Assembly (NCBI RefSeq): GCF_023008545.1
Contig: NZ_CP095397.1
Coordinates: 310,001-374,000, forward strand
Length of the DNA: 64,000 nucleotides
Reading direction: 5' to 3'
Source of the DNA: Natribaculum luteum
Lineage (GTDB): Archaea; Halobacteriota; Halobacteria; Halobacteriales; Natrialbaceae
Part shown: piece by piece, positions 9,165-17,974 of the stretch
Layout of the letters: each line of letters starts with the position of its first letter
How positions within the stretch are numbered: the first letter of the stretch is position 1
Translations under genes and position numbers: made by a program
Notes under the pieces: generated by a model
Databases searched by the model: none
The model's input: only the letters and a program-made list of their open reading frames with translations
Told to the model about the DNA's origin: nothing

Positions 9165-10139
9165 CTAGTCGGCGTCGGCCTCGGCCCACAGCGGGTAGAG
9201 GTCGTCTTCGATCGGGTCGACGATCGACTCCTCGCCGAGGCGCAGCTCCGGTTCGTCCTCGGCCTCGCGGACGGTCCCGATCTCCGCGGCCTCGAGTCCG
9301 GCGTCAGCGAGCGCCTCGAGCGCGTCGTCGACGTCCTCTGCGGGGACGGTCGCCACGACCGAGCCGGAGCCGAAGATCCGGAGGGGATCGACGCCGACCG
9401 CGTCACACAGCAGCCGCGTCTCCTCGCGGATCGGGATCGCGTCGGGGTCGACCTCGAGTCGGACCCCGGAGGCCCGCGCGAGCTCGTGCAGGCCGGCGGC
9501 GACGCCGCCCTCGGTGGGATCGTGCATCGCGGTCGCGAACTCGCGGAGCACGCGGGCGTCGGGGACGACGCTGATTTCCTCGAGGAACGTCTCGGCGCGC
9601 TCGCAGACCTCCCGGGGGACCTCCAGGTCGTCGCCGAAGTCCGCCGCGAGGATGGCCGTTCCCTCGACCGCCGCGGCCTTCGTGATGAGGACGCTGTCGC
9701 CGGGTTCGGCTCCGCCGGTCGAGACGAACTGCTCGGTCGTTCCCATCGCGGTCAGCGAGACGATCGGCCGCTCGAGGGCGTCGACGTACTCGCTGTGGCC
9801 GCCGACGATGGCGACCCCGAGGTCGCGGGCGGCCGCGTCGAGGTCGTCCGTGATCCCCTCGAGGACGCCCTCGTCTGGGAGCATGACGACGGCGGTGAGC
9901 CAGCGCGGGTCCGCGCCGGAGACGGCGACGTCGTTGCAGGCGACGTTGACGCCGAGCGTCCCGATCCGGGAGGCCGCGAGCGAGATCGGGTCGGAGCTGA
10001 CGACGAGCGTCTCGCCAGAGAGGTCGATTGCGGCGGCGTCCTCGCCGATCGCGGGCCCTTGCAGAACTGCCTCGTCGGCCGCGCCCGTCCGAGCGAAGAC
10101 GTGCGAGAGGAGGTCGTCCGGACTCACTTTACCGGGCAT
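9165..10139 (-). CDS. AIR synthase / HypE-like (PurM-fold) protein
   Basis: A 324-residue protein of the PurM/HypE ATP-grasping superfamily. The N-terminal half carries the ATP-binding strands (IGEDAAAIDL, VVSSDPISLA, ACNDVAVSGADPRWL). The C-terminal half has the AIRS-C pattern (MHDPTEGGVAAGLHELA, GSGSVVATVP). HypE proper ends in a conserved Cys that is carbamoylated and dehydrated to a thiocyanate; this protein ends in LWAEADAD and lacks it, and no hydrogenase genes are nearby. It is therefore more likely an archaeal AIR-synthase-family enzyme of unknown substrate than a hydrogenase maturation factor. Confidence 0.75.
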   Translation of the reverse strand: MPGKVSPDDLLSHVFARTGAADEAVLQGPAIGEDAAAIDLSGETLVVSSDPISLAASRIGTLGVNVACNDVAVSGADPRWLTAVVMLPDEGVLEGITDDLDAAARDLGVAIVGGHSEYVDALERPIVSLTAMGTTEQFVSTGGAEPGDSVLITKAAAVEGTAILAADFGDDLEVPREVCERAETFLEEISVVPDARVLREFATAMHDPTEGGVAAGLHELARASGVRLEVDPDAIPIREETRLLCDAVGVDPLRIFGSGSVVATVPAEDVDDALEALADAGLEAAEIGTVREAEDEPELRLGEESIVDPIEDDLYPLWAEADAD

Positions 10140-10213
10140 AGGACCAACTGGGACGATTCGACGCTTGTACCTGTCGAAGCCGTGGCGTGTCCTCGAGTGT
10201 CACTCACCACTCG

Positions 10214-10320
10214 TACTACTGGACAACAGTCAGTACACACCCGATCGGACTCGACGCCCGTCGCCGGCGGCGACAGCGTCTCGCGTGCGATCGGTGTGTG
10301 ACCCGTGTTGTCCGGCAGTA
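10214..10320 (+). repeat. palindromic intergenic element, family 1, copy 1
   Basis: A roughly 107-bp element bounded by 15-bp inverted ends, TACTACTGGACAACA at 10214-10228 and TGTTGTCCGGCAGTA at 10306-10320, with internal inverted pieces (ACACACCCGATCG and CGATCGGTGTGT). It ends one base before the stop codon of the next gene. A second copy lies in the opposite orientation at 28465-28563 and shares the core TCTCGCGTGCGATC. Confidence 0.65.
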
Positions 10321-10779
10321 TCAGCTCTCCTCGAGCACCGTTCGCCGGAGGATAGTCGCGAACGCGTCCGTGAGAAGAGCGAGCTCGCAGTCGCGGCCGT
10401 CGTACGCCTCCTCGAGGCTCTGTTCGACGTGGTCGAGCAGTTCCTCGAGGACTTCCTCGCTCTCGTCTGGCTCCGGGTCATCGGCTGGATCGTCGGCTGG
10501 GTCGTCGGTCGACGGCTCGTCGTCTTCCGGATCGCCGAACGGCATCGCGACCAGTTCTCGCCACTCCTCGTCGTCTGGATCGAACCCGCAGACGTAGCAG
10601 CCGCCGTCGGTCACGAGCGAGAGACAGCAGACGCGAGTCGGCGAGCACGTCGCAAGCGGGAAACACGACAGCGACGTCGCACTCGAGAGTCGCTCGAGTT
10701 CGTCAACGTGGAGCTGTCGCGACGGCAGCGTCGTGATCGGTCTGGCCTCGGTCGGCGGGCCATCACGTCGGAGCGTCAT
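10321..10779 (-). CDS. hypothetical protein with Cys-rich middle and acidic tail
   Basis: A 152-residue protein from the ATG at 10779. Residues 38-66 are unusually Cys-rich for a haloarchaeon (SCFPLATC, VCCLSLVTDGGCYVCGF), with six cysteines that could bind metal. An Asp/Pro-rich low-complexity linker follows (DDPADDPADDPEPDE), then an amphipathic helix pair (EEVLEELLDHVEQSLEEAYD). No family is recognised. It lies just downstream of, and in the same direction as, the family 1 repeat, and its stop directly abuts that repeat. The coding assignment is likely but not certain. Confidence 0.5.
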   Translation of the reverse strand: MTLRRDGPPTEARPITTLPSRQLHVDELERLSSATSLSCFPLATCSPTRVCCLSLVTDGGCYVCGFDPDDEEWRELVAMPFGDPEDDEPSTDDPADDPADDPEPDESEEVLEELLDHVEQSLEEAYDGRDCELALLTDAFATILRRTVLEES

Positions 10780-10844
10780 TCGGAACGTCTCGCCTCGGAA
10801 TGGCTGATAAACGTTCGGGTCGCCCCCGATCAGAGCCCAGCCGC

Positions 10845-13712
10845 TCAGTCCTCGGACCCGGAGCCAAGCCCGGCGAGCGACTCCTCGCCGATCTCCTCGA
10901 GAACGTGCTCGTGAAACGCCTGCAGGGCGGCGCTCTCGTCTTCGGCGAGCACCACGTCGCTGGCCGAGAGCGTCGCGAGGCCGAACGCCCGGGGCGTCGG
11001 CGAGTCGACGAGGTGGCGCGTCACCTCGAGGTCGCCCGCGTCGATCGCCGCGACGATCCCCTTGATCTCGGCGACGTTGAGTTTATCCTCCAGGATCTCC
11101 CGGTAGGTCTCCTCGATCACGGCGAACTCCTCCAGGTCCTCGGCGAACCCGAGTAACATCTCGCTCGAGACCTGCTGTTCGCTCGCGGACTTCTCGTAGC
11201 CTTTGTACCGTTTGAGGATCATCAGCGACCGCGTGGCGTTGATCCGGAAGTACCGCTGGAGAAGGTCGGTTCCCGAGAGCGCGTTTCGAAGATCGTCGCG
11301 GACTTCGCCGGGATCGAGGTCCTCGAGGATGCCCACGAGGTCGACCTTCCGGTTGAGAGCCGTTGAGAGGACGAAGCCGTTGTCCGCGACGGCGACCTGG
11401 ACGTTCGCCGTGGCCTCCTGGGCACACCGGTAGGCGAGCAGCCGAGAGAAGCCGTCGTTTACCTTCCGGCCGTAGTTCGAGTGGACGTAGTAGCGACGGA
11501 CGTACTCCTCGCGGTCGCGTTCGACCTCGATCGCGAGGCGACCGTCGGTGCTCACGCTCGCCTCGCCCGCGTACCGCAACTGGTAGTCGAACAGCCGTGC
11601 GATCGCCCGCACGCTATCGTCGTCCAGCGGGAACGCCCGGAGCCATCGGCGGACGGCCGGCGGGCCGCCGTCGTCGTAGCGGTCGAGCAGTTCTCGCTGG
11701 AACGCCAGGATCTCACAGCCGAGGTCGTACGACAGCGGGAGCCGTTCGGAGTACCACGAGGGGACGGTCGGCCGGGCGCTCGTGCGGTCGACGTAGACTT
11801 TCGAGCCACGGCGGTAGCGGTACTCGAAGTGGTCGCCGCCGAGGACGAAGACGTCACCTTTCTCCAGCGTGTCGAGGTAGTTCTCGTCGAGCTGGCCGAC
11901 CCACTCGTCGCTCGAGCGGGTGAAGACGTCGCACGTAAAGGAGTCCGGGATCGTCCCGATGTTCGTCATGTAGATCACCCGCGCGAGCCGACCGCGCTTG
12001 CCGATCAGCGGCTCGCCGACGGGGAACTCCTCGTGGTGGTGCTCGCCGCCCGGCGGATCGTTCTCGTCTCGCCAGACTTTCGCGTAGACGTTTCGATCCT
12101 CCATCCCGGCGTACGCGGCCGTGAGGTACTGCATCAGGCTCTCGAACTCCTCGTCGCTGTAGTTCCGGTACGGATAGGCTCGACGGAGGATCGCCGTCAC
12201 CTCCCGCTCGGGGCGAATCTCGGCGATCGCCATCCCGTAGACGTGCTGTGCCGCGACGTCCTGGGCGTTCTCGGGGATCGACACCGAGTCGACGAACCCC
12301 TCCTCGGCCTTCTTCAGCATCACCGCACACTCGAGCAGTTCGTCCCGATCCAGGGCAATCACCCGGCCGGTGACGGTCTGGCCGACGCGATGGCCCGCCC
12401 GGCCGACGCGCTGGAGCAACGCGGCGACGCTCTTCGGCGAGCCGACCTGGACCACGAGGTCGACGTGGGGCATGTCGATGCCGAGTTCGAGCGACGTCGA
12501 GGACGTGACCACCTCGAGGTCGCCCGCCTTCAGGCGCTCCTCGATCCCCTGGCGAACGTCCTTCGAGAGGCTGCCGTGGTGACAGCCCGAGTTCGTCTCG
12601 TCGTAGTCGTCGAACCGCTCCCGGAGGTTGTGCAACACGCGTTCGGCTCCCGAGCGCGTGTTCGTGAACACGAGCGTGTTGGTGTGCTCCTGGACGTGCT
12701 CGTGGAGCATCCGGTAGAACCGGTCCTGGACGACCTCGCGGGGCGTGTTGACGAGGTCGTCGGTCGGACACTCGAGTTCGAGGTCGAACTCGCGGGCGAA
12801 GCGAGCGTCGACGATCTCGTACTCTCGCGGTGGTTCGGAAGACGTCGCGCGCCTTCCGTCGTCACGAGACGGCGAAGCCGGCTCGAACGACTCCGCCGCT
12901 CGAGTCTCCCCGGAGTTCCGTGTACCGCCTGGCTCCGGGACGCGGGGCGTCTCGCGGCCGACCAGAAACTCCGCGACCTCCTCGAGGGGCTCGATCGTCG
13001 CCGAGCAGCCGATTCTGGTGATCTCGTGGTCGGCCAACGCCTCGAGTCGCTCCAGACTCACCGCCAGATGGGTGCCGCGCTTTCCCTCGGCGAGCGAGTG
13101 AATCTCGTCGACGATGACGTACTCGACGGTCCGGAGCTTCTCGCGGAACTTCGGCGAGTTGAGCAGGATGGCGAGCGTCTCGGGCGTCGTATTCAGGATG
13201 TGGGGCGTCTCCTCGAGCATCCGCTGGCGGGCCGCCGAGTCGGTGTCGCCGTGGCGGATGGCGTGGCGGATCTCGCCGACGTCCTCGCCACGCTCCTCGA
13301 GGATCGACTCGATCCCCTCGAGAGGCACCTCGAGGTTGCGGTGGATGTCGTTGGCGAGCGACTTCAGTGGGGAGACGTACAGGCAGTAGACCGAGTTCTC
13401 GAGTCGTACGTCGGACGCGCGATCGCGCTTGAAAATATTATTTATTATCGAAGTGAAACTGGCCATCGTTTTCCCGCTGCCCGTCGGCGCACAGATCAGC
13501 GTGTTCGTCCCCTCGTGGATCTTCGGGATCGCCCCCCGCTGTGGCGGCGTGAAGAAGCCGCCGTTCTCGGGCACGAACTCGCCGAATTCCCGGAGCCACC
13601 ACTCCTGGACTGCCGGCTCGAGGAGGTCGAAGACGTCGCGGTCGTCGATGGTGACGTCGTCGGCGTCGAACGGCAGTCGCTCCTCGGCGATCGGCAGCTC
13701 GTCCCCGTCCAT
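10845..13712 (-). CDS. lhr: Lhr-type ATP-dependent DNA helicase
   Basis: A 955-residue SF2 helicase from the ATG at 13712; the open frame extends further upstream but without coding character. Motif I APTGSGKT is at 75-82, DEIH at 202-205, SAT at 238-240, and motifs V/VI in the second RecA domain (QVGSPKSVAALLQRVGRAGHR). The long C-terminal part is the Lhr winged-helix and beta-rich core that threads DNA 3' to 5'. Archaeal Lhr acts on forks and in crosslink repair. Residues 258-298 form a hydrophilic Arg/Ser/Glu-rich insertion between the RecA domains that looks disordered. Confidence 0.9.
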   Translation of the reverse strand: MDGDELPIAEERLPFDADDVTIDDRDVFDLLEPAVQEWWLREFGEFVPENGGFFTPPQRGAIPKIHEGTNTLICAPTGSGKTMASFTSIINNIFKRDRASDVRLENSVYCLYVSPLKSLANDIHRNLEVPLEGIESILEERGEDVGEIRHAIRHGDTDSAARQRMLEETPHILNTTPETLAILLNSPKFREKLRTVEYVIVDEIHSLAEGKRGTHLAVSLERLEALADHEITRIGCSATIEPLEEVAEFLVGRETPRVPEPGGTRNSGETRAAESFEPASPSRDDGRRATSSEPPREYEIVDARFAREFDLELECPTDDLVNTPREVVQDRFYRMLHEHVQEHTNTLVFTNTRSGAERVLHNLRERFDDYDETNSGCHHGSLSKDVRQGIEERLKAGDLEVVTSSTSLELGIDMPHVDLVVQVGSPKSVAALLQRVGRAGHRVGQTVTGRVIALDRDELLECAVMLKKAEEGFVDSVSIPENAQDVAAQHVYGMAIAEIRPEREVTAILRRAYPYRNYSDEEFESLMQYLTAAYAGMEDRNVYAKVWRDENDPPGGEHHHEEFPVGEPLIGKRGRLARVIYMTNIGTIPDSFTCDVFTRSSDEWVGQLDENYLDTLEKGDVFVLGGDHFEYRYRRGSKVYVDRTSARPTVPSWYSERLPLSYDLGCEILAFQRELLDRYDDGGPPAVRRWLRAFPLDDDSVRAIARLFDYQLRYAGEASVSTDGRLAIEVERDREEYVRRYYVHSNYGRKVNDGFSRLLAYRCAQEATANVQVAVADNGFVLSTALNRKVDLVGILEDLDPGEVRDDLRNALSGTDLLQRYFRINATRSLMILKRYKGYEKSASEQQVSSEMLLGFAEDLEEFAVIEETYREILEDKLNVAEIKGIVAAIDAGDLEVTRHLVDSPTPRAFGLATLSASDVVLAEDESAALQAFHEHVLEEIGEESLAGLGSGSED

Positions 13713-13855
13713 ACGCAGTAGCTTGGCGCACGTGGGCAAGAGGGTTTGGCCACCAGAGTGAAAGTGAAATGCCGGATTGGGACCAGGCGAGCGTCGGAAC
13801 CCGAACTGAATCCGCCGTCGAAACGGCTTTCCTTCGGGCTGGCACACCTTCGTCC

Positions 13856-14590
13856 ATGAAGGTGACGTTTCTCGGCACGGGTAGCGCGATGCCAACCGGC
13901 GAGCGGTTCCAGACCGGCATCCTCGTCCAGGAAGACGGCCGGACGCTCCTCGTCGACTGCGGCTCGGGCGTCCTTCACCGCCTCCAGCAGTCCGGCGTCG
14001 GCTACGAGAACGTCCCGACGGTCCTGCTGACCCACCACCACCTCGATCACGTCGCCGACCTGCTCCCGCTGATGAAAGCCCGCTGGCTCGCGGGCGAGGA
14101 ACATCTCGAGGTCGTCGGCCCGCGGGGGACGAAGGCGCTCGTCGACGACCTGCTCTCCGTCTACGAGTACATGCAGGACAAACTCGACGTGCAGGTTCGC
14201 GAGGTCGTCCCCGGCGACTTCTCGGTCGCGGGCTTCGACGTCTCGGCCTACGAGACGCGCCACTCGCTGCCCTGTCTCGCCTACCGGTTCGACGACCGAT
14301 TTACGTACAGCGGCGACAGCGAGGCCTTCGCCGGGCTGGCGAACTTCGCCGACGGTTCGGCGGTGCTGGCCCACGACTGCTCGTTCCCCGACGACGTCGA
14401 CGTCTCGAACCATCCGACGCCGACCCAGCTCGGTCGCGAACTCGCCGACCACGAGATCGGCCGTGTCTACCTCACTCACCTGTATCCGCACACGGACGGC
14501 CGACACGCCGAGATGCGCGACGCGATCCTCGAGCAGTTCGACGGCGACGTCCGGTTCGCCGAGGACCTCCAGACCGTGACGATCGAGTGA
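13856..14590 (+). CDS. RNase Z-like MBL-fold metallohydrolase
   Basis: A 244-residue protein from ATG 13856, chosen because the protein then begins MKVTFLGTGSAMPTGERFQT, the standard start of this group. HxHxDH appears as THHHLDHVADLLPL, and a second metal ligand set is visible in YSGDSEAF, AHDCSF and YLTHLYPH. It resembles the RNase Z/ElaC and arylsulfatase-like branch of the metallo-beta-lactamase superfamily, but is shorter than a typical tRNase Z (about 305 residues) and lacks an obvious exosite arm. A hydrolase is certain; the tRNA 3' processing role is doubtful. It is divergent from lhr. Confidence 0.8.
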   Translation: MKVTFLGTGSAMPTGERFQTGILVQEDGRTLLVDCGSGVLHRLQQSGVGYENVPTVLLTHHHLDHVADLLPLMKARWLAGEEHLEVVGPRGTKALVDDLLSVYEYMQDKLDVQVREVVPGDFSVAGFDVSAYETRHSLPCLAYRFDDRFTYSGDSEAFAGLANFADGSAVLAHDCSFPDDVDVSNHPTPTQLGRELADHEIGRVYLTHLYPHTDGRHAEMRDAILEQFDGDVRFAEDLQTVTIE

Positions 14591-14722
14591 CTGTGGCCGA
14601 TCGAGCCGCGATCGAGTAGCCACCGCCCGTCGTCCGACAGGATCTATACGTCGGCGTTCGAAACGGTCGTGACAACGATCATGAACTCCTCGAGCGAGCG
14701 GGCAGAGGCGAGGTGACGGTCG

Positions 14723-17700
14723 GTGTCGCGTGCCGACCGACTCGCCGCCGCGGTCACGACCAGGACGAGGCTCGTGCTCGCCGCGTTCGTCCTCGTCACG
14801 GTACTCCTCGGGAGCGGCGTGACCGCCCTCGAGGTCGATTCCTCGCTCGAGCAGTTCGAGAGCGAGTCGCCCGAGGCGCGCGCGCTCGAGTACGTCGAGC
14901 AGAACTTCTCGACAGGGAGAAACGAGACGAGGGTCCAGGTCGTCGTCGAAGGTGAGGACGTCCTCTCGAGGGAGTCGCTGCTTGCCTCCCTCGAGTTCCA
15001 GCGGGCGATCCGCGACGACGAATCGATCGACGCGACGCTGGCGGACGAGACGCCCATCGTCGGCGTCGAGAACGTCGTCGCCACGGGCGTCATCCGGGAG
15101 GAGCGAGCCGCGAAACTCGAGACGCAGGCTGCGGACCTCGAGCGCCGCGGCGAGGAGCTGAACGCGACGGGGAACCGGCTCGAGACCGCACTCGACCGGG
15201 CGGAGAAGTTACAGCGAGAGTACGAGCGGGTGAACGAGTCGTACGCGGCGGGGACGGTGAGCGAACGGGAGTACGAGCGCCGGGCCGCCGAGATCGAAGC
15301 GGGCTTCGAGCGGGCACGCGAGAACGCGACTGCTCCGCTCGACGACGCGCAAACCGATCGCTTCGAGCAGGCGATGGCACAGATCAGGCGGGTCGAGGCC
15401 GAACGAGTCGCCACGGAACGCGAACGCGACGCCGGCGAGATCGACGACGCGACGTACGACTATCGCATCGACCAGCTCGCGTCGGCGCGCGAGGACGCCC
15501 GCACCGCCGGGACGGTCGGCGTCCTCGCCGACGAGTACGAACGGCTGCGCGCCGAACAGGATCGACTCGAGGCGGAGCGACGAGCCCTCGAGTCGACCGA
15601 CCAGCCGCCGCTCGAAGAACAGATCGCGGCGCTCGAGGCGCTGAACGAGTCGGCCTACGAGGCGGCGCTCGAGCGATTCCTCGCCGGCGGCGGTCCGGCG
15701 GGCGACGCCGCGTTGCGGTTGCTGCCGTCGTCGTACGAGCCGGGATCGACGACTGCCGACGCCCGGATGACGGTGCTCACGCAGTCCTCGACGGAGGGTG
15801 CGCTGCGGGGACCGGGGACGATCGACGACGACCTCGTCGACACACAGCTCGAGGTGCGCGAGATGGCCGCCGATCGCGACCGGGAGTACGTCGTCGTCGG
15901 CAGCGGCATCGTCGCCGACGAGATCGACCGCTCGATGGGCGACAGTGTAGCGATCGTCGCCCCCCTCGCGCTCGCGTTCGTCGCGCTCGCGTTGCTCGTC
16001 GCCTACCGCGACCTGCTCGACGTTGTCCTCGGTGTCGCGGGCGTCCTGGTGGTGCTGCTCTGGACGCTCGGGATCATGGGCTGGGCCGGGATCGCGTTCA
16101 ACCAGGCGTTCGTCGCCGTCCCCGTGTTGCTGATCGGGCTGTCGATCGACTACGCGATTCACGTCTTCATGCGCCACCGCGAACGGCGCGAGACGGACAC
16201 GGCGGACGGAACTCGAGCGTCGATGGCGGTCGCACTCGCCGGTGTCGGCGTCGCGCTCGCCTGGGTGACGGCGACGACCGCCGTCGGCTTCCTCGCGAAC
16301 CTCGTCAGTCCGATCGCACCCGTCCGCGAGTTCGGCGTCGTCAGCGCCGTCGGCATCCTCGCCGCCCTGGTCGTCTTCGGCGCGATGATCCCCGCCGCGA
16401 AGGTCGAACTCGACTCGTTCCTCGAGTCACACGGTTTCGACCGTCGCAAACGTGCGTTCGGCACCGGCGATCGGTTCAGCCGGATGCTCTCGCTCGGTGC
16501 GGTCGCCGCTCGCCGTGCCCCTCTAGCCGTCCTCGTCGCCACGTTGCTGGTGACCGCCGGCGGCGTCTACGGCGCGACGCAGGCCGACACCAGCTTCGAC
16601 CAGCGGCAGTTCCTCGCCGAGGAACCGCCAGCCTGGACCGACCGACTCCCCGACCCGGTCCGGCCCGGCGAGTACAGCGTGAAAGACGACATCGAGTCCG
16701 TCGAACGAACCTTCCAGCGGGACGCGACGGTCCAGATCCTCGTGCGGGGGGACGTCACCGACGGGGAGACGCTCGAGCGAATCGCCGACGCCGAGGCCGT
16801 GGCCGAAGACAGCGTCGTCGTCTCCAGGCTCGCGAACGGCGAGGCCGACGTCCGCTCGCCGCTGTCGGCGATCGAGGCGCGGACGGCCGACGACGACTCG
16901 CTCGACGCGACCTACCAGCTCGCAGACCGATCTGGCGACGGCGTTCCCGACCAGAACCTCGAGTCGCTGTACGACCGGCTGTTCGAACTCGACCCAGCGA
17001 CCGCGAACGACCTGCTCTCCCGGACGGCCGACAGCGAGTACGAGGCGCTCCGACTGGTCGTCTCGGTTCGAGGCAACGCCTCGAGCGCGGAGACTGCCAC
17101 GGCGGCTCGCGACGTCGCGGCGGCGATCGACGACGGAGACGACGGTCGCTGGACTGCCGTTGCGACTGGCGGTCCCGTCGTCACCCACGTCCTCGAGCGG
17201 GCCGTCCTCGAGACCGTCCTCGAGGGGCTCGTCGTCACGCTCGCGCTCGTCGTCGTCGTCCTCTCGCTGGCCTACCGCGCGACGGGCACCGGTGCGACGC
17301 TGGGCGTGGTCACGCTCGCACCCGTCGCGATCGCGCTCAGCTGGACACTCGGGACGATGGCGCTCGTGGACGTACCGCTCAACGTCCTGACGGGGACGAT
17401 CACGAGTCTCACGATCGGTCTCGGCGTCGCCTACAGCATCCACGTCAGTTCCCGCTACGCGCTCGAACTCGAGCGCCAGGGCGACGTCGCGGCGGCGCTG
17501 TCGACCGCCGTCACGGGCACCGGCGGCGCGCTGCTCGGCAGCGCCGCGACGACCGTCGGCGGCTTCGGCACGCTCGCGCTCGCAACCGTGCCCGTCCTCC
17601 GCCAGTTCGGCGTCGTCACGGCCCTGACGATCGTCTACTCGTTTCTCGCGAGCGTGCTCGTCCTGCCGACGCTGCTGGTGCTGTGGACGCGCTATCTCGG

Positions 17701-17800
17701 CTCCGACGTCCCCGGCGAGCCGACGGCGGTGGACGGGCGACGGTCGCCGGTCGCCGAGCGACGATCTGACGGCGACCCCGACGCGTCGGACGACGACTGA
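14723..17800 (+). CDS. RND-superfamily (HAE3/MMPL-like) exporter 1
   Basis: A 1025-residue transporter starting at GTG 14723. One helix (about 17-36) precedes a large extracellular loop (37-400) rich in heptad-like charged segments (residues 125-300). A sterol-sensing-like helix bundle follows with LIGLSIDYAIHVFMRH (Ser474 begins SIDYA), then a second loop and bundle ending GGFGTLALATVPVLRQFG. This is the two-times-six helix plan of RND proteins driven by ion gradients. It is the paralogue of the next gene, aligning end to end, so the pair arose by tandem duplication. The C-terminus is hydrophilic and cytoplasmic. Cargo is unknown; lipids or hydrophobic compounds are plausible. Confidence 0.87.
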   Translation: MSRADRLAAAVTTRTRLVLAAFVLVTVLLGSGVTALEVDSSLEQFESESPEARALEYVEQNFSTGRNETRVQVVVEGEDVLSRESLLASLEFQRAIRDDESIDATLADETPIVGVENVVATGVIREERAAKLETQAADLERRGEELNATGNRLETALDRAEKLQREYERVNESYAAGTVSEREYERRAAEIEAGFERARENATAPLDDAQTDRFEQAMAQIRRVEAERVATERERDAGEIDDATYDYRIDQLASAREDARTAGTVGVLADEYERLRAEQDRLEAERRALESTDQPPLEEQIAALEALNESAYEAALERFLAGGGPAGDAALRLLPSSYEPGSTTADARMTVLTQSSTEGALRGPGTIDDDLVDTQLEVREMAADRDREYVVVGSGIVADEIDRSMGDSVAIVAPLALAFVALALLVAYRDLLDVVLGVAGVLVVLLWTLGIMGWAGIAFNQAFVAVPVLLIGLSIDYAIHVFMRHRERRETDTADGTRASMAVALAGVGVALAWVTATTAVGFLANLVSPIAPVREFGVVSAVGILAALVVFGAMIPAAKVELDSFLESHGFDRRKRAFGTGDRFSRMLSLGAVAARRAPLAVLVATLLVTAGGVYGATQADTSFDQRQFLAEEPPAWTDRLPDPVRPGEYSVKDDIESVERTFQRDATVQILVRGDVTDGETLERIADAEAVAEDSVVVSRLANGEADVRSPLSAIEARTADDDSLDATYQLADRSGDGVPDQNLESLYDRLFELDPATANDLLSRTADSEYEALRLVVSVRGNASSAETATAARDVAAAIDDGDDGRWTAVATGGPVVTHVLERAVLETVLEGLVVTLALVVVVLSLAYRATGTGATLGVVTLAPVAIALSWTLGTMALVDVPLNVLTGTITSLTIGLGVAYSIHVSSRYALELERQGDVAAALSTAVTGTGGALLGSAATTVGGFGTLALATVPVLRQFGVVTALTIVYSFLASVLVLPTLLVLWTRYLGSDVPGEPTAVDGRRSPVAERRSDGDPDASDDD

Positions 17801-17842
17801 CGCCGTGGTCGTGCATCCCCTGAGCAGCGTTCTCGAGTCTCA

Positions 17843-17930
17843 TAACAACCGTATTCGTACTGTCGTCGGTTGTTAGTAGATTCGTAACAACAGCTATATG
17901 TGCCACCGTTTAGTAGGATCGTAACAACAG
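17843..17930 (+). promoter_or_regulatory. repeated TAACAAC boxes upstream of second RND gene
   Basis: TAACAACCG (17843-17851) and CGGTTGTTA (17867-17875) are a perfect 9-bp inverted repeat. A 21-bp near-identical direct repeat follows, TTAGTAG(A/G)(T/A)TCGTAACAACAG at 17873-17893 and 17910-17930, 37 bp apart, giving four TAACAAC half-sites in 90 bp. The last ends 44 bp before the ATG of the exporter. They probably bind the TrmB-type regulator encoded at the end of the operon (inference). Confidence 0.65.
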
Positions 17931-17974
17931 ATGCCCGTAGCGACTAGATCGACGAGAGGGCGGGGTGTCGTCGA

